A stretch of DNA of 64,000 bases. It comes from Novakomyces olei. Taxonomy: Eukaryota > Ascomycota > Novakomycetes > Novakomycetales > Novakomycetaceae. Below are positions 10,803-21,928 of this stretch, one piece after another (position 1 is the first letter of the stretch; every line of letters starts with the position of its first letter). Where the stretch lies: assembly GCA_016906335.1 (NCBI GenBank), contig JADEYG010000015.1, forward strand, positions 310,001-374,000, read 5' to 3'. The position numbers and the translations under genes were made by a program. The notes under the pieces were generated by a model that was given only the letters and a program-made list of their open reading frames with translations, was not told where the DNA came from and did not search any database.

Positions 10803-12380
10803 TTAAACGACTTCAGCGTGCTGCAACTGCGGCTTGCCCTGGACAGTTGACAGCTCACCGTCATCGAGCTCCTCCTTTGAGGCACTCGCTTCACCACCAC
10901 CGTGTACAATCCTGTCACGCACATCGTCAACTTTGCTCTTGAGGCTGCCCGTGCGCCAGGCAGGGACGCGTGCCTTCCAGATATCCTCAATCTCCTCAAG
11001 ACTCTTGCCTCGGGTCTCTGGGAAAAGCAAAAACACTTCAATTGCCGCCACAAAGCAAAACACCCCAAAGCAAAAGTAGATGCGGTACTGGATATTGGTA
11101 AACGCGGGGGGCACAAAGAAGGCGAGAGCGAAATTGAAAATCCAATTAACGGCAGCACAAAGGCCGTTAGCCTTGGCGCGTTGGCGCAGAGGGAAAAGCT
11201 CAGACACATATACCCAAATACCGGGTCCCCAAGTTGGTGCGTAGCTTGCTACGAAAAGGTAGGAGCAGGCAATAATACCATTGGCAGCCCGCGAGTCTGG
11301 CACTGTCCAGCGAACATTAGGGTTGTCAGTAACGACATAGTGGCCGTGAGCGCCCATAATACCGCCTACGGCAAACAGCCAGAGAGACATGAGCATGGCT
11401 CCCCAGAAAAGCAGAGGTCGACGGCCCCAGCGATCGATAAACAAGAGAGCGGGAATAGTCATTACGACGTTGATCACGTACTGAATGGAGCTGGAAACGA
11501 GATTGGTGTTTCCCGTCTGGCCGGCCATTTGGAAAATGTATACAATATAGTACATCATGACGTTCATACCCGTCAATTGCTGCCACATTTGTGCCGAGAT
11601 GCCGACAGTAGTACGGATAATGCTCTCCTTGTTGAAGAGCTCCCAGTAAGTAACATTACGGGACTCACGTTCGACTCGGATAACTTCCAGCAGCTCCGCC
11701 CACTCGGCTTTTACGAGAGGATCGTCACGATTGCCCTTGGCATTCACGTGAGCGATTACATCGTGAGCCTCCTCCTCACGGCCGTGTCCGCACAGCCAAC
11801 GTGGCGATTCTGGTAAAAAGAGCAGGAACACCAAGTAAAGAAAACCCGGTACAATCTGGATGCCCCAGGCAGTGCGGAAGGCAGCCGGGCCACTGATAAA
11901 TGTGCAGCCATAAGAAATGTAAAACATCACCATTATACCAATGGTGACAGCCCATTGGAACATACCGACAAGACCTCCTCGCATGCGCTTAGGCGCAATT
12001 TCTGCTACATAAACGGGCGCTTGTGAGGAAGCAAAGCCAATGGAAAAACCGGCAACGAGACGGCCGACGATTAGTTGAGCAACGTTCTGAGACGAGCATT
12101 GGATAGCGGCTCCAATCATCCAAACGACAGCGGCCGCCATAAGCGTTGGCCGACGGCCAAAGATATCGGAAATAAAACCGGAAATGATACTGCCGAGGAA
12201 AGAGCCGCCTGCCATTGAGGCACTAATACCGCCCTGCATTACAGAACCGGGGCTGTGAAAGTAGTCGAGATACGCTTCATCACTGAGAAAAGCAGAGACG
12301 GAGGAAATATCAAAGCCAAACAAGCTACCACCAATGGTGGCAGCAGCAGCAATGACAAACGGGTTGTATACCGTCCACAT
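10803..12380 (-). CDS. MFS sugar transporter, copy 1
   Basis: 525 aa, intronless, a plasma-membrane hexose/monosaccharide permease of the sugar porter family with about twelve membrane segments. Signatures in order: LFGFDISSVSAFL in helix 1, SDIFGRRPT after helix 2, PESPRWLCGHGREEEA closing helix 6, QQLTGMNVMMYY in helix 7, DRWGRRPLLFWG after helix 8 and PETRGKSLEEIEDIW after helix 12. The sequence type is nearer filamentous-fungal and Yarrowia-like hexose carriers than Saccharomyces HXT; the substrate is not proven. The C-terminal tail is cytosolic, charged and differs from copy 2. It diverges from copy 2 across 2.8 kb. Confidence 0.93.
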   Translation of the reverse strand: MWTVYNPFVIAAAATIGGSLFGFDISSVSAFLSDEAYLDYFHSPGSVMQGGISASMAGGSFLGSIISGFISDIFGRRPTLMAAAVVWMIGAAIQCSSQNVAQLIVGRLVAGFSIGFASSQAPVYVAEIAPKRMRGGLVGMFQWAVTIGIMVMFYISYGCTFISGPAAFRTAWGIQIVPGFLYLVFLLFLPESPRWLCGHGREEEAHDVIAHVNAKGNRDDPLVKAEWAELLEVIRVERESRNVTYWELFNKESIIRTTVGISAQMWQQLTGMNVMMYYIVYIFQMAGQTGNTNLVSSSIQYVINVVMTIPALLFIDRWGRRPLLFWGAMLMSLWLFAVGGIMGAHGHYVVTDNPNVRWTVPDSRAANGIIACSYLFVASYAPTWGPGIWVYVSELFPLRQRAKANGLCAAVNWIFNFALAFFVPPAFTNIQYRIYFCFGVFCFVAAIEVFLLFPETRGKSLEEIEDIWKARVPAWRTGSLKSKVDDVRDRIVHGGGEASASKEELDDGELSTVQGKPQLQHAEVV

Positions 12381-12473
12381 GATTTCAGACTATCCAAAGG
12401 AGATATATACCTCTCTATATATAACCGTCAGATTGTATGGATTGTTGGACGCAAACAGGGGTGCTGTGGTCCC

Positions 12474-12482
12474 CTATTTATA
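12474..12482 (-). promoter_or_regulatory. TATA box of sugar transporter copy 1
   Basis: The minus strand reads TATAAATAG, about 94-102 bases before the ATG at 12380. Position and sequence fit a canonical TATA element. Confidence 0.65.
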
Positions 12483-15042
12483 CAAACGAATCTTGGTGTA
12501 ATCCCATTAAATTAAAATTGAAAAACGGGTATCATTCTGCGGAGAAATATCGTTTAATAATCATGTTACATAGTAGCATCTATCCCAAGTGTAGGAAGCC
12601 GAACGTCAAATGGGCGTTCTTTTTCCTTCCCTGTTCCAATTTTCTATTGTAAGCGCCGAATAGTGTCCGCGTGAGACTCTTTCCGGATACAGCCGACCTT
12701 CTATTGCCCAAAACGGAAAAAGTTTCTCCGAGGACCGGGCCGAGGGCAAATGGAGGCTTTTGATTGGCCCGAAATACTCCACTTCCTTCGGCAGAAATCT
12801 TTATTTATAAGAGGGTGCCAAGAATACATTCTTAAGCTTCGACGGATTAACCCAGCGCTACAGCCATAGCGTCGATTCTTTGAGATTTGAACTAAATAAC
12901 CCATCAAACCCCGTATTCGCTCCGCATCGTAGACACGTTCCCCCACAATTCTTTGCCACAAGTCGTGCCTCAAGCTAAATCAAGTATTGTTGCGTAAAGT
13001 TTTCTCAAACGAAAATTCTTTAAATTTAATTACTTTGTTTTAATTGTACCCCTAGTTTTGTGAAATTATCCAATAGAAGGAGAGGCACGTAATAGGGAGT
13101 ATGAGAGCTGTGTATCATCCCACCTTGCTCCTCCCACCGCCGTCTCATGGATCTATCGGTCGTGTGCATTAATGCGGGGGCATTCTTTGACATAGTGATT
13201 ATTGGCATAGTATTGTATTTATCACCATCGTCGCAAGATTTACTGCATTCTGTAATGAGAAAATACACGTTTTTCCCGGTAAACTGTTGACAGTTATCTG
13301 CTGCCCATTAGTCTGTCTCCTTTACGCGAGCATCCTTCACGGTATCAGCCGGCCTGTAACCGGAAAACTGAGGTGTTCGATACGAGTCTCAAATTATAGC
13401 TCAGTGCTCACTGGGAACATATGCGCACTCGCCACCGACAGGTGCGTTAGTTCATGCTTCGTATTCGCCTGCCTAGTGTAATCAAGACTAGCGTAAATAG
13501 TCAGTATTTCCATGGTACTTGTTGTGGATACATACTAAGGTAGGCACTTGTAGTACGAGCTTGTGTGCGCTACGCTCTTTTATATGCTGCTCGATTGGAA
13601 ATTTCGCTTGCCGGTTTCCCCGCATTGGGCACAAGGCTCGTCGCGCTGGGATAGGCCAGAAGAGATTTACAGTCCCTAATTAGAAGGGAGCCGCACTCGT
13701 GTGGGACGAATAAAGTTTTGGTTTTCTCACTCGTCTCGTTTCGACGCGAGACTTTTTCGCAAGGCGCACTAATAAGGAGCATTTTAGCGTTAAGAGTACA
13801 GTGTGGTTTTGTGTTCGAAATACGACTTGTTGATCATTAAGTAGGACATACAAGTAAGATTTACGCGACGATGGCTCCAATGGGCAAAGCAGGCAGGCTC
13901 ATCACAGGAGAGTATGAAATCAAGCGATGGCAGTATTGGAAAAAAAAGCATTAGTAATGTAAACAATAGGACCCAGCGCGTGCTCGAACCAAAAAGTATT
14001 CTGTAGATTTTCGTTCTTTGATTAGGTTTGTGAGTTTAAAACTGAATCTGTATTTAAAATGAATCTAGATACTCAATTGTGCACTATTAAAGAATGGGTT
14101 ATATCATTTGAGAGCAGAGATGCGCAAAGACTACTACTACATCCAAGCCATTAAAAGACAGCCATCTGTGCACCCTTTCGCTAAAAACGTTGTGTAACTA
14201 TGCTCTACTGTTTACCCATTATTCGCGTCCTTTATAAGTCCATAATAAGCCATGCCCCGATAAAGCACCGAGATAACCCCACTTTGCCAAGTATGCGGCA
14301 TTTGTCACGACTATAAACATAACAAATGTTCCTTACCCGCCGTTAGAATACGTTTTTAAACAAGATCTCTCGTCTACCGTCGACAAGCTCCGTTCCGGTC
14401 GCAACTTATCGCCGTATGCAGCGAATCGGCCAATTTATTTATTTCTGCATTGCCTTACTAATTTTCCAATTCGAGCTCCACGTTCTAGACTATATTTAGG
14501 AATGAGAGAGAAATATTCTTATTCGACGAGCTTTCCCAAAACGGAAAAGAGGTCGAACAAAAAAGAGGAGCTGGTAAAGTTAAGCTATGCTCTTGGCGCA
14601 ATATGATTGGCTGTCCTAATAAGACTTATATGAAATAGGGTTATGAGCAGCACCCTTGTTCGAGTCTGCTCTCAAACCTAGCAATCAAGCCTAATAATCA
14701 AACCTAGCAAAAACCTTGTAAAGCGCCAAATGTTGGATAGGGCCGAGTGTCTACCAAGCCAGGACGCTCAAAATCGTATAGTAGCAATGGAAAAAGCTGT
14801 TATTATATCTAGAAAGCCATAGAACCTTATTTTCCTAAAGATCTACTGTGGGGAAATATTAAAAATTTGTCAGACCCCACCTTTCCGGTTTTGGACATGA
14901 CTTTAAAATCAGGTGAAAATAGGGGGTTTCTCCACCGTTCTGGAGACGATCGCAGTCGCGTGTGAGAAACCTGCGCTTCGGCTCGGCATAAACGGGGGAA
15001 TATTTATACAAAAACATCGTTAAGAAATTTTTACTTCCGTAA
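12483..15042. promoter_or_regulatory. Long non-coding region between divergent sugar transporters
   Basis: About 2.6 kb with only short open frames and no recognised domain, probably regulatory for both transporters. Candidate Mig1/CreA-type sites (SYGGRG) are GCGGGG at 13174-13179 and its complement CCCCGC at 13618-13623. The two proximal ends do not look alike even though the coding regions are near-identical. No RNA gene was seen. Confidence 0.5.
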
Positions 15043-15050
15043 TATAAAAG
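15043..15050 (+). promoter_or_regulatory. TATA box of sugar transporter copy 2
   Basis: TATAAAAG lies 125-132 bases before the ATG at 15175 and is followed directly by the small inverted repeat GGGCGGGTAAGCCC. The role is inferred from position. Confidence 0.65.
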
Positions 15051-15174
15051 GGCGGGTAAGCCCGTCGTGTCCCATCAATCAGGCCAAAATACAGTACCCT
15101 ACGGTTTGAGACCAACTGTTTTAAACCAATCAAAAACAAAACCTCCAACCAACCCTGTCCCATAGTCGCGGGCA

Positions 15175-16779
15175 ATGTATACGGTATACAACCCGTTCGT
15201 CGTTGCCGCGGCTGCCACCCTCGGCGGTAGTTTGTTTGGCTTTGATATTGCTTCCGTGTCTGCCTTCCTGGGTGATGACTCCTATCTCGACTATTTCAAC
15301 AGCCCCGGTTCCGTGAAGCAAGGCGGTATCAGTGCCTCAATGGCAGGCGGCTCTTTCCTTGGCAGTATTGCCTCTGGATTTATTTCCGATATCTTTGGCC
15401 GTCGGCCAACGCTTATGGCGGCCGCTGTCGTTTGGATGATTGGAGCCGCTATCCAGAGTTCGTCTCAGAATGTGGCCCAGTTGATTGTCGGCCGCCTTAT
15501 TGCCGGTGTTGCTATCGGCTTTGCTTCCTCACAAGCGCCTGTATATATTGCAGAAATTGCGCCTAAGCGCATGCGAGGAGGTCTTGTCGGTATGTTCCAA
15601 TGGGCCGTCACTATTGGTATCATGGTCATGTTTTATCTCTCATACGGCTGCACTTTTATCGATGGCCCCAACGCCTTCCGCACTGCTTGGGGATTGCAAA
15701 TGGTCCCGGGTCTCCTGTATTTCATTTTCCTTCTATTTTTACCCGAATCGCCCCGTTGGCTGTGCGGACACGGCCGTGAGGATGAGGCTTTGGAGATTGT
15801 AGCACAGGTCAACGCAAAGGGCAACCGTGAGGATCCTCTCGTAAAAGCTGAATGGTCAGAATTGCTTGAAGTCATTACTATTGAGCGGGAATCAAGGCAC
15901 GTTACTTACTTTGAGTTGTTCAACAAGGAGAGCGCTCTCCGCACTTTTGTCGGGGTTTCCGCACAAATGTGGCAGCAATTGACGGGTATGAACGTCATGA
16001 TGTACTATATTGTATACGTTTTCCAAATGGCTGGCAAAACTGGCAATAATAACCTTGTTGCCAGCTCCATCCAGTACGTGATCAATGTTGTAATGACCGT
16101 TCCCGCCCTCTTGTTTATCGATCGCTGGGGCCGTCGACCTCTGCTTTTCTGGGGAGCCATGCTCATGTCTCTCTGGCTGTTTGCCGTAGGCGGTATTATG
16201 GGCGCTCACGGCCACTATGTCGTTATTCCTGACAACCCTAATGTGCGCTGGGAGGTTACCAACACCAGAGCCGCTAACGGTATTATTGCCTGCTCTTACC
16301 TCTTTGTCGCTACTTTTGCGCCAACTTGGGGACCCGGTATTTGGGTATATGTGTCTGAGCTTTTCCCTCTGCGTCAACGCGCCAAAGCTAACGGCCTGTG
16401 TGCTGCCGTTAATTGGATTTTCAATTTCGCTCTCGCCTTCTTTGTGCCCCCGGCCTTTGCAAACGTTCAGTACCGCATTTACTTTGCGTTTGCTTCTTTC
16501 TGCTTTGCGGCCGGCGTCGAAGTCTTCTTCCTCTTCCCAGAGACGCGAGGCAAGAGTCTTGAGGAGATTGAGGATATCTGGAAGTCACATGTTCCGGCCT
16601 GGCGCACGAGTAGCATGAGGAGTAAGGTCGATGAGCGCCGTGATGCGTTCTCACGCGGCCAGATCCCCGCTGATTTGGATGTAAAGGAAAAGCCCGACAG
16701 CGAACATTTCGTTGAGCACGCTGAGCGTAACAGCGCTACTCCACCGCCACGAGCTGTTGGAACTGCAGAGCAAGTTTAA
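15175..16779 (+). CDS. MFS sugar transporter, copy 2
   Basis: 534 aa, intronless, co-linear with copy 1 over almost the whole length and identical at most positions. It has the same sugar-porter signatures (LFGFDIASVSAFL, FGRRPTLMAA, PESPRWLCGHGRE, QQLTGMNVMMYY, PETRGKSLEEIEDIW). The main differences are the acidic C-terminal tail (after about residue 490) and scattered conservative changes in helices 6 and 11, so the pair is a recent inverted duplication now diverging, or one kept similar by gene conversion. Expected role: plasma-membrane hexose uptake. Divergent tails may mean different turnover or regulation. Confidence 0.93.
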   Translation: MYTVYNPFVVAAAATLGGSLFGFDIASVSAFLGDDSYLDYFNSPGSVKQGGISASMAGGSFLGSIASGFISDIFGRRPTLMAAAVVWMIGAAIQSSSQNVAQLIVGRLIAGVAIGFASSQAPVYIAEIAPKRMRGGLVGMFQWAVTIGIMVMFYLSYGCTFIDGPNAFRTAWGLQMVPGLLYFIFLLFLPESPRWLCGHGREDEALEIVAQVNAKGNREDPLVKAEWSELLEVITIERESRHVTYFELFNKESALRTFVGVSAQMWQQLTGMNVMMYYIVYVFQMAGKTGNNNLVASSIQYVINVVMTVPALLFIDRWGRRPLLFWGAMLMSLWLFAVGGIMGAHGHYVVIPDNPNVRWEVTNTRAANGIIACSYLFVATFAPTWGPGIWVYVSELFPLRQRAKANGLCAAVNWIFNFALAFFVPPAFANVQYRIYFAFASFCFAAGVEVFFLFPETRGKSLEEIEDIWKSHVPAWRTSSMRSKVDERRDAFSRGQIPADLDVKEKPDSEHFVEHAERNSATPPPRAVGTAEQV

Positions 16780-16925
16780 GCTTTGTATTATATTCTCATT
16801 TTGCCTCTGTTTATTAATATTATCAGCCTTTGACGCTCTAAAAGTTGATCGTCCTGCTGGTTACAATCGCTTGATCGAATCATTCGTAGTGTCCTTTTCC
16901 CATTTAGTTGTCTGTATGAATTTAC

Positions 16926-16985
16926 ACAGCATTGAACATTACGGCATTGAACATTACGGCATTGAACATTACAGCATTGAACAAC
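16926..16985. repeat. 15-bp tandem repeat GCATTGAACATTACG
   Basis: Four copies of GCATTGAACATTACG/A run head to tail about 150 bases after the stop of transporter copy 2, probably within its 3' untranslated region. Copy 1 has no counterpart. Confidence 0.85.
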
Positions 16986-18050
16986 ATTCAACCTGTATTG
17001 TAGTGCATTTGTAATTCTAATATCTATGAATCTAACATTTATGAATATACATTTATGCGGATTCGGAACATTAGTAATGTATACAGCGTTAGTGTTTTAT
17101 TGCGTATTTTTCTGTTTTTTATTTATTTATTTTACGCATATTGTTGTGTTTATTATACGAGCAACATTTTGCTAGGGTTTTCGTCGGCAGTCGGCTGCGC
17201 GACCAAGCAGGAAATTAAGCGGGGATATTGAAGAGGTATGGTAATGGCCGCACAAGTACACAGCGAGAACGGCTTTTATCAATCGCGGAAATATTAGCCG
17301 GCAGAAATGCCCGCTCGTTTATAAACATTATAAATAGGAAGTTGAAAACAGGAGTTCAATTGCTCGCTAAACTCATGCAAAGTGGGGCTGCAAATATAGG
17401 GTGAATCTTGACCAGATTGAGACAGTCTGTTTCGAACCAACGTTTTGATTAACATCTATTTCTAAGAGACGAAATAGAAAAATATACGAACGTTGAATTT
17501 TGTGGAAAACAGTCCGACCAGACTTTGTAGAATCCCAAATCTAATCCTTGGTTGGATAAGGAGGACAGCGATTTAAGAGGACTTGCGGTTTAATTTCTAT
17601 TTTAAATAAAATGCAAATAATAGAGAGAACGCTACGCGTCTGTCTATATTGAAAATTATAAATTATAACTTTTGATAAATATTGCTTCACGTATCAAAGG
17701 TTCGATTTACTAGACGTTTATATAAAATATTTACCGTAGAAAATTGAGCAGTGCCCTCGCTTATGCGGGCAGACGAACTAGTTTCGCTTTTGATAAGGAC
17801 TTCCTACATAAGTACGCAATGCCTTCCAATCACAAACCAGTTTAAATGAGTATCTTATCACTAGAAAAAAAGCTCAAATACACACGGCTCACCAATGAGT
17901 TCACGAACGAACAAATAATATATATTAACAGCTAAAACCTTAACCCTAACCCAGCCAATAAAAAGTAAGAAAATAAAACCCCAACGTCCAGAACAAATAG
18001 GAACCTAAACTCCTCAAACAAAATTGATTTCAGCCTTGATCGGACCAAAT
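16986..18050. other. Convergent intergenic region, no gene recognised
   Basis: Just over 1 kb of AT-rich sequence between the transporter copy 2 repeats and the 3' end of the unknown membrane-protein gene. Only very short open frames are present. Confidence 0.6.
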
Positions 18051-18860
18051 TCACCAAGGTAAACGTAATGCTATGTTATACCCGTCCGGTGAAGAAGGTC
18101 CGGCCAGTACAGGCACTATATTATGAGAATCGCCAGTGCCTCCAATAGAAGAAGAAGAAGAAGCAGCAGCAGCAGCAGCGGCGGCCGCCGCCGCAGCAAT
18201 ATCGCTTCGATACCGAACAGTTCGGGCTAGAATTGCACATGCTACGCTCGCACCAGTAACTAATCCAAGTGTAAACCCTCTCCACCAAACTCGCTTAGCA
18301 AGAGAAGCAATCCGTGCTTCAGCTTCAGTATCATTTGCAAAAGACCGACGGCCAACTTTTCTTTGTCTATGATGATGATGGTGCTTGCCCTTCGCATTGG
18401 ACCCATTTCTCCGACTTTTGCTCTCTGATCTCCCATGGTCAGATTTACCTTGCGCCAAAGGCAAAGGCGGAACCATACTTAACAGGCTCATTGCCAGTCC
18501 TAAGCGGCCTTCTGTAATAGCATATTCATCAGCTTCTTCCGGGACAGAATGAAGAGACAGCGAAAGCGAGACAGAAGAAGAAGCGTTACGATGATGATCG
18601 ACTGGTCCATCTTCCTGAACTGCAGACTGTACTATGGGGGAATGTAGAGATGATATTGACGAAGACGGTGACAAGTCCATGAACGGAAGAATACGAGTCA
18701 ATTCGGAAGTTCCCAAGAAAGCGGGAGACTGGTCATATAAAAGCAAATCATCGTCATCTTCGCCTTGAATCACATCGTGCCGACCGCCATTATCACAGAC
18801 TACAGTAGCAGGGACACGGTCTTGTAAATCAATCCACGAGTCTCCAGGCCGGGCTGTCAT
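18051..18860 (-). CDS. Unknown Ser-rich protein with one membrane segment and poly-Ala
   Basis: 269 aa, not recognised. The N-terminal half is acidic and Ser-rich (DDDDLLLYDQSPAF, SSSVSLSLSLHSV). A basic, His-rich stretch (KGKHHHHHRQRKVGRR) follows. A single hydrophobic segment lies at about 195-212 (WWRGFTLGLVTGASVACAIL), then a poly-Ala run of about 13 and a Ser run encoded by GCN and TCT/TCA repeats. The topology suggests a tail-proximal membrane anchor with a cytosolic N-terminal domain. The Ala run length may vary between isolates. Start chosen at MTARPGDSW; function unknown. Confidence 0.65.
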   Translation of the reverse strand: MTARPGDSWIDLQDRVPATVVCDNGGRHDVIQGEDDDDLLLYDQSPAFLGTSELTRILPFMDLSPSSSISSLHSPIVQSAVQEDGPVDHHRNASSSVSLSLSLHSVPEEADEYAITEGRLGLAMSLLSMVPPLPLAQGKSDHGRSESKSRRNGSNAKGKHHHHHRQRKVGRRSFANDTEAEARIASLAKRVWWRGFTLGLVTGASVACAILARTVRYRSDIAAAAAAAAAAAASSSSSIGGTGDSHNIVPVLAGPSSPDGYNIALRLPW

Positions 18861-20830
18861 GGCTGCTGCAGAATCGATGCGTTTTGTTGTGACCTATAGT
18901 ACTAAATCTCTTTGCTTGCGACTTCGTTCTGAATCTTTCTCAAGGCCGGGAGCACGAGCAGTCGGGCAGAAATAGTCGAGATTTGACGCGTAGAGAACGT
19001 TAAAGGACAAGGCGAGCTGCCAAGTTACAACGTGTAATAATTGCAGTACGCTCAAGAGTGACAAATGTGCCCACACAGTTATTACCTGCAAGCTCAAGTA
19101 TACAGCGGCGCGTAAATTTCGTAAATTAAAGCAAACCGCAAAATGGAGAACAGGCCAGTGTGATAAATGGATATAAAACCGTTAGGCTTTATAAAGCCGA
19201 GTCACAAAACAAAGTACTGTATTTTAAAAGTTGCACAGTACGCCGAAAGGCAATATCTTAATCGGCGCGATACTTTGTCTTTAAAAGCTGGCACGAGACG
19301 AAACTTGCTTGCACAGACAATCGGCTATAAATTGCCCAGAGATCCAAGTGGAATAGACAAGTTGTGCTTAAAGGCGAGCGCTGAAATTTCTCCCTTTTTC
19401 CCTATTTTCCCTCTTTAGTCTCTTTTCTTCAGATCAGACGACAGTGAAAAGTAGTGTAGGCCTTCCAGCCAAAACAAGGCTCCAAGACACGCCGACTTTG
19501 TGTGCGTGTAATCAAGTCGCACAGGAGCCGGGGAAAAAGTAAACCGCAGCCGTGTAAAGGGCTCCTCTTTTTTATTTTGTTTTTTAAAAAGAAACGAAAG
19601 GCAGTAAAGTCTTATTAAAAACAGACTTCAAGACTTTGCACAAGTCCAGCCAGGAGTTTGGCTCGTCGCTCTAGAGACTATAATTTACAATAATTAATTA
19701 TTTATCATGTTAATATATGGTTACGGGTTACAGAGTATATATTATTCGTGGGGTAATTTCAAGCTGGCCAGATAGAGCGACGTTTGGAGAAAAGGAGGAA
19801 AGACTATTATGCTGAAAACTTCAAACGTGACGACTAAACAACACGCGAAAATGTTATTTGCTGCCTAAAGGGCGTCGCGATATATAGTCTCTACGTATCC
19901 AAGTGCTAGACTTTGCACCATTATTGTGGCGATAGATGATGAGTTTAAAAGGTCGATCGATAAGAGGTTTAATTAAAGACGAACGGATAAAATATAAGCT
20001 TATCCACCAATTCAATGATCGCGTTAGTACGACGTTTATATGTGCTATGATTGTGGCACGATTTTACTTGTTTGAACGAGTGCGGAGGCTGTTGTGTACA
20101 TGATGTAACAATACACATATGTTTGCTGTGAATTTTGAATACATATAATACGCAATGGCGAGGAATTGTAGCCGCAAAGCGGTGCTGCTGTAGACGAAAA
20201 GTTTCAACAAAAGAAACAGAGAATTTTTTTCGCCAATTTAACCGTCCGTCTCTTTATGGCAGTATGCTTCGTACGCAGCACTAGCTCGACTATTCGACAA
20301 CGCCGCCGTCAGAGTACACAATCTCCCATACAAAGTTTATGTAGATACTACTGTTGTTTTCAGTAAATCCTAAAAGCTCCTACCCGACAGTCTCCAAGTA
20401 ACCTGCGCGCACACGACAGATAGGGCCTACTTTGACCTTAACTAACATCTCGGGCTTTGGCAATTTAATATATGGCAATTTAGTAAATGATAATTTAATA
20501 TATGGCAATTTAATATATGGTAATTAAACACAGGGCGGCCCCATGCGAATTCGGCAATATCACCGATATTAGATTACATACTTTAAAAAAATGTGGCCTG
20601 ATAGAATAAAGTGCTTTATACACAACAACAACAATTTGGCCGTAGACTCTGAGCCGACACGGAACCCGTCTATCCTCCAACTCTGCAAGTCTCTTTGTCA
20701 CACAGCGGGAAAAGGAGACTGGCAACCTGAATTATCATTGCCTTGCCGCTCTCGTTTAGTGACATTTAATTCTAGTTTGAACCCGACTGGTTACCAAGTC
20801 TTTGATCACAACCTTTGCTTTTCGACAGCC
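18861..20830. promoter_or_regulatory. Long divergent intergenic region upstream of ERG3
   Basis: Nearly 2 kb with no supported gene. A small open frame at 19167-19418 has no domain. Tandem units of CAATTTAATATATGG occupy about 20462-20525. The open frame of ERG3 extends 80 codons upstream through this AT-rich DNA to an ATG at 20591, but that part has no conserved sequence. No convincing sterol response element (TCGTATA type) was found close to ERG3. Confidence 0.5.
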
Positions 20831-21928
20831 ATGGATATCGTGCTGGGAGTATGCGACTACTTTCTTTTTGACCGCATGTATGCGACGATTCTGCCCGCTT
20901 ACGGTCCCGCTATTATGGCGAGTGTGGCACGTGAGCCAACGGCGGCAGCGGCAGCAGTTTTGTCCTCTGCGAACGACACGTTCTCTATGGCCGCAATGAC
21001 CCCGGACAAGGCGACTACGATCTGGAGTGTTATTGAATCTGCCACTGCAGGATCGCCTTTGCCCACTGTTTACAGTGCACTGTCGCTACTGCCGCGCGAC
21101 AATATATATCGACAGGGCTTTTCCTTGTTCCTTATAACCTGGCTGTTTGGCGTTTTGACGTATCTGGCATCAGCATCGCTCTCATATGTCCTCGTCTACA
21201 ATCATGCGCAGATGCAGCATCCTCGGTTCTTGAAGAATCAGATTCGGTTAGAGATTGTGTGTGCTCTTTGGTCCCTTCCACAGATGGCTGTACTGACAGT
21301 GCCCTGGTTCCTTGCCGAGGTACGGGGCTACTCTTTCCTCTACGACTCAGTCTCAGACTATGGAACTGCTTATTTGATTCTGCAGTTTCCCCTGTTTATC
21401 GTGTTTACTGATTTCTTCATCTACTGGATCCACCGGTACTTGCATCACCCGCTTATTTACAAGCACGTGCACAAACCGCATCATAAATGGATTGTCCCAA
21501 CCCCGTACGCCAGTCATGCGTTCCAGGCGCTCGACGGATACAGCCAATCATTGCCGTACCACGTTTTCCCCTTTGTACTGCCACTGCACAAGTTTGCTTA
21601 CCTGGGTCTCTTTACTTTCATCAATATCTGGACTGTAATTATTCACGATGGTGAGTACATGTCCACGAATCCTGTAATCAATGGCGCTGCCCATCATACA
21701 GAGCACCACTTGTACTTTAACTATAATTACGGCCAGTTTACGACTTTGTGGGACCGTTTGGGTGGAAGCTACCGGAAACCTGCGATCGAGAATTTCATTC
21801 CGGATCTTAAACTGTCACAAAAGACATGGGACGCGCAAGTTGAGCAACTGGAAAAAATACGTTCAACTGTAGAAGGCGCGGATGATCGCGGATACGCTAA
21901 TACAGACGAGGCAAAGAAGACTCTGTAA
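20831..21928 (+). CDS. ERG3: Sterol C-5 desaturase
   Basis: 365 aa from MDIVLGVCDY, the same length as yeast Erg3. It is an ER membrane di-iron enzyme that introduces the C-5 double bond in late ergosterol synthesis. The histidine clusters are all present in order: HRYLHHPLIYKHVHKPHHKW at about 198-217, and HTEHHLYFNYNYGQ near the C terminus, with an additional histidine in IIHDGEYM. Four hydrophobic segments flank them. The longer reading frame from the ATG at 20591 was rejected because its extra 80 residues are not family-like. Single exon. Confidence 0.94.
   Translation: MDIVLGVCDYFLFDRMYATILPAYGPAIMASVAREPTAAAAAVLSSANDTFSMAAMTPDKATTIWSVIESATAGSPLPTVYSALSLLPRDNIYRQGFSLFLITWLFGVLTYLASASLSYVLVYNHAQMQHPRFLKNQIRLEIVCALWSLPQMAVLTVPWFLAEVRGYSFLYDSVSDYGTAYLILQFPLFIVFTDFFIYWIHRYLHHPLIYKHVHKPHHKWIVPTPYASHAFQALDGYSQSLPYHVFPFVLPLHKFAYLGLFTFINIWTVIIHDGEYMSTNPVINGAAHHTEHHLYFNYNYGQFTTLWDRLGGSYRKPAIENFIPDLKLSQKTWDAQVEQLEKIRSTVEGADDRGYANTDEAKKTL

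Noticed and set aside
14640-14710. Possible tRNA from the GTTCGAGTC B-box-like word
   Set aside because: No matching A box, anticodon stem or acceptor stem could be folded around it.
17149-17160. TATACGA as a sterol response element
   Set aside because: It matches the yeast core, but lies downstream of a sugar transporter and about 3.7 kb from ERG3, with another gene between.
17690-17720. Possible tRNA from GGTTCGATTTAC
   Set aside because: The preceding 80 bases are AT-rich with no A box or cloverleaf pairing.
20591-20830. An 80-residue N-terminal extension of ERG3
   Set aside because: The extension is not family-like, contains low-complexity Asn, and the downstream ATG gives exactly the usual length.
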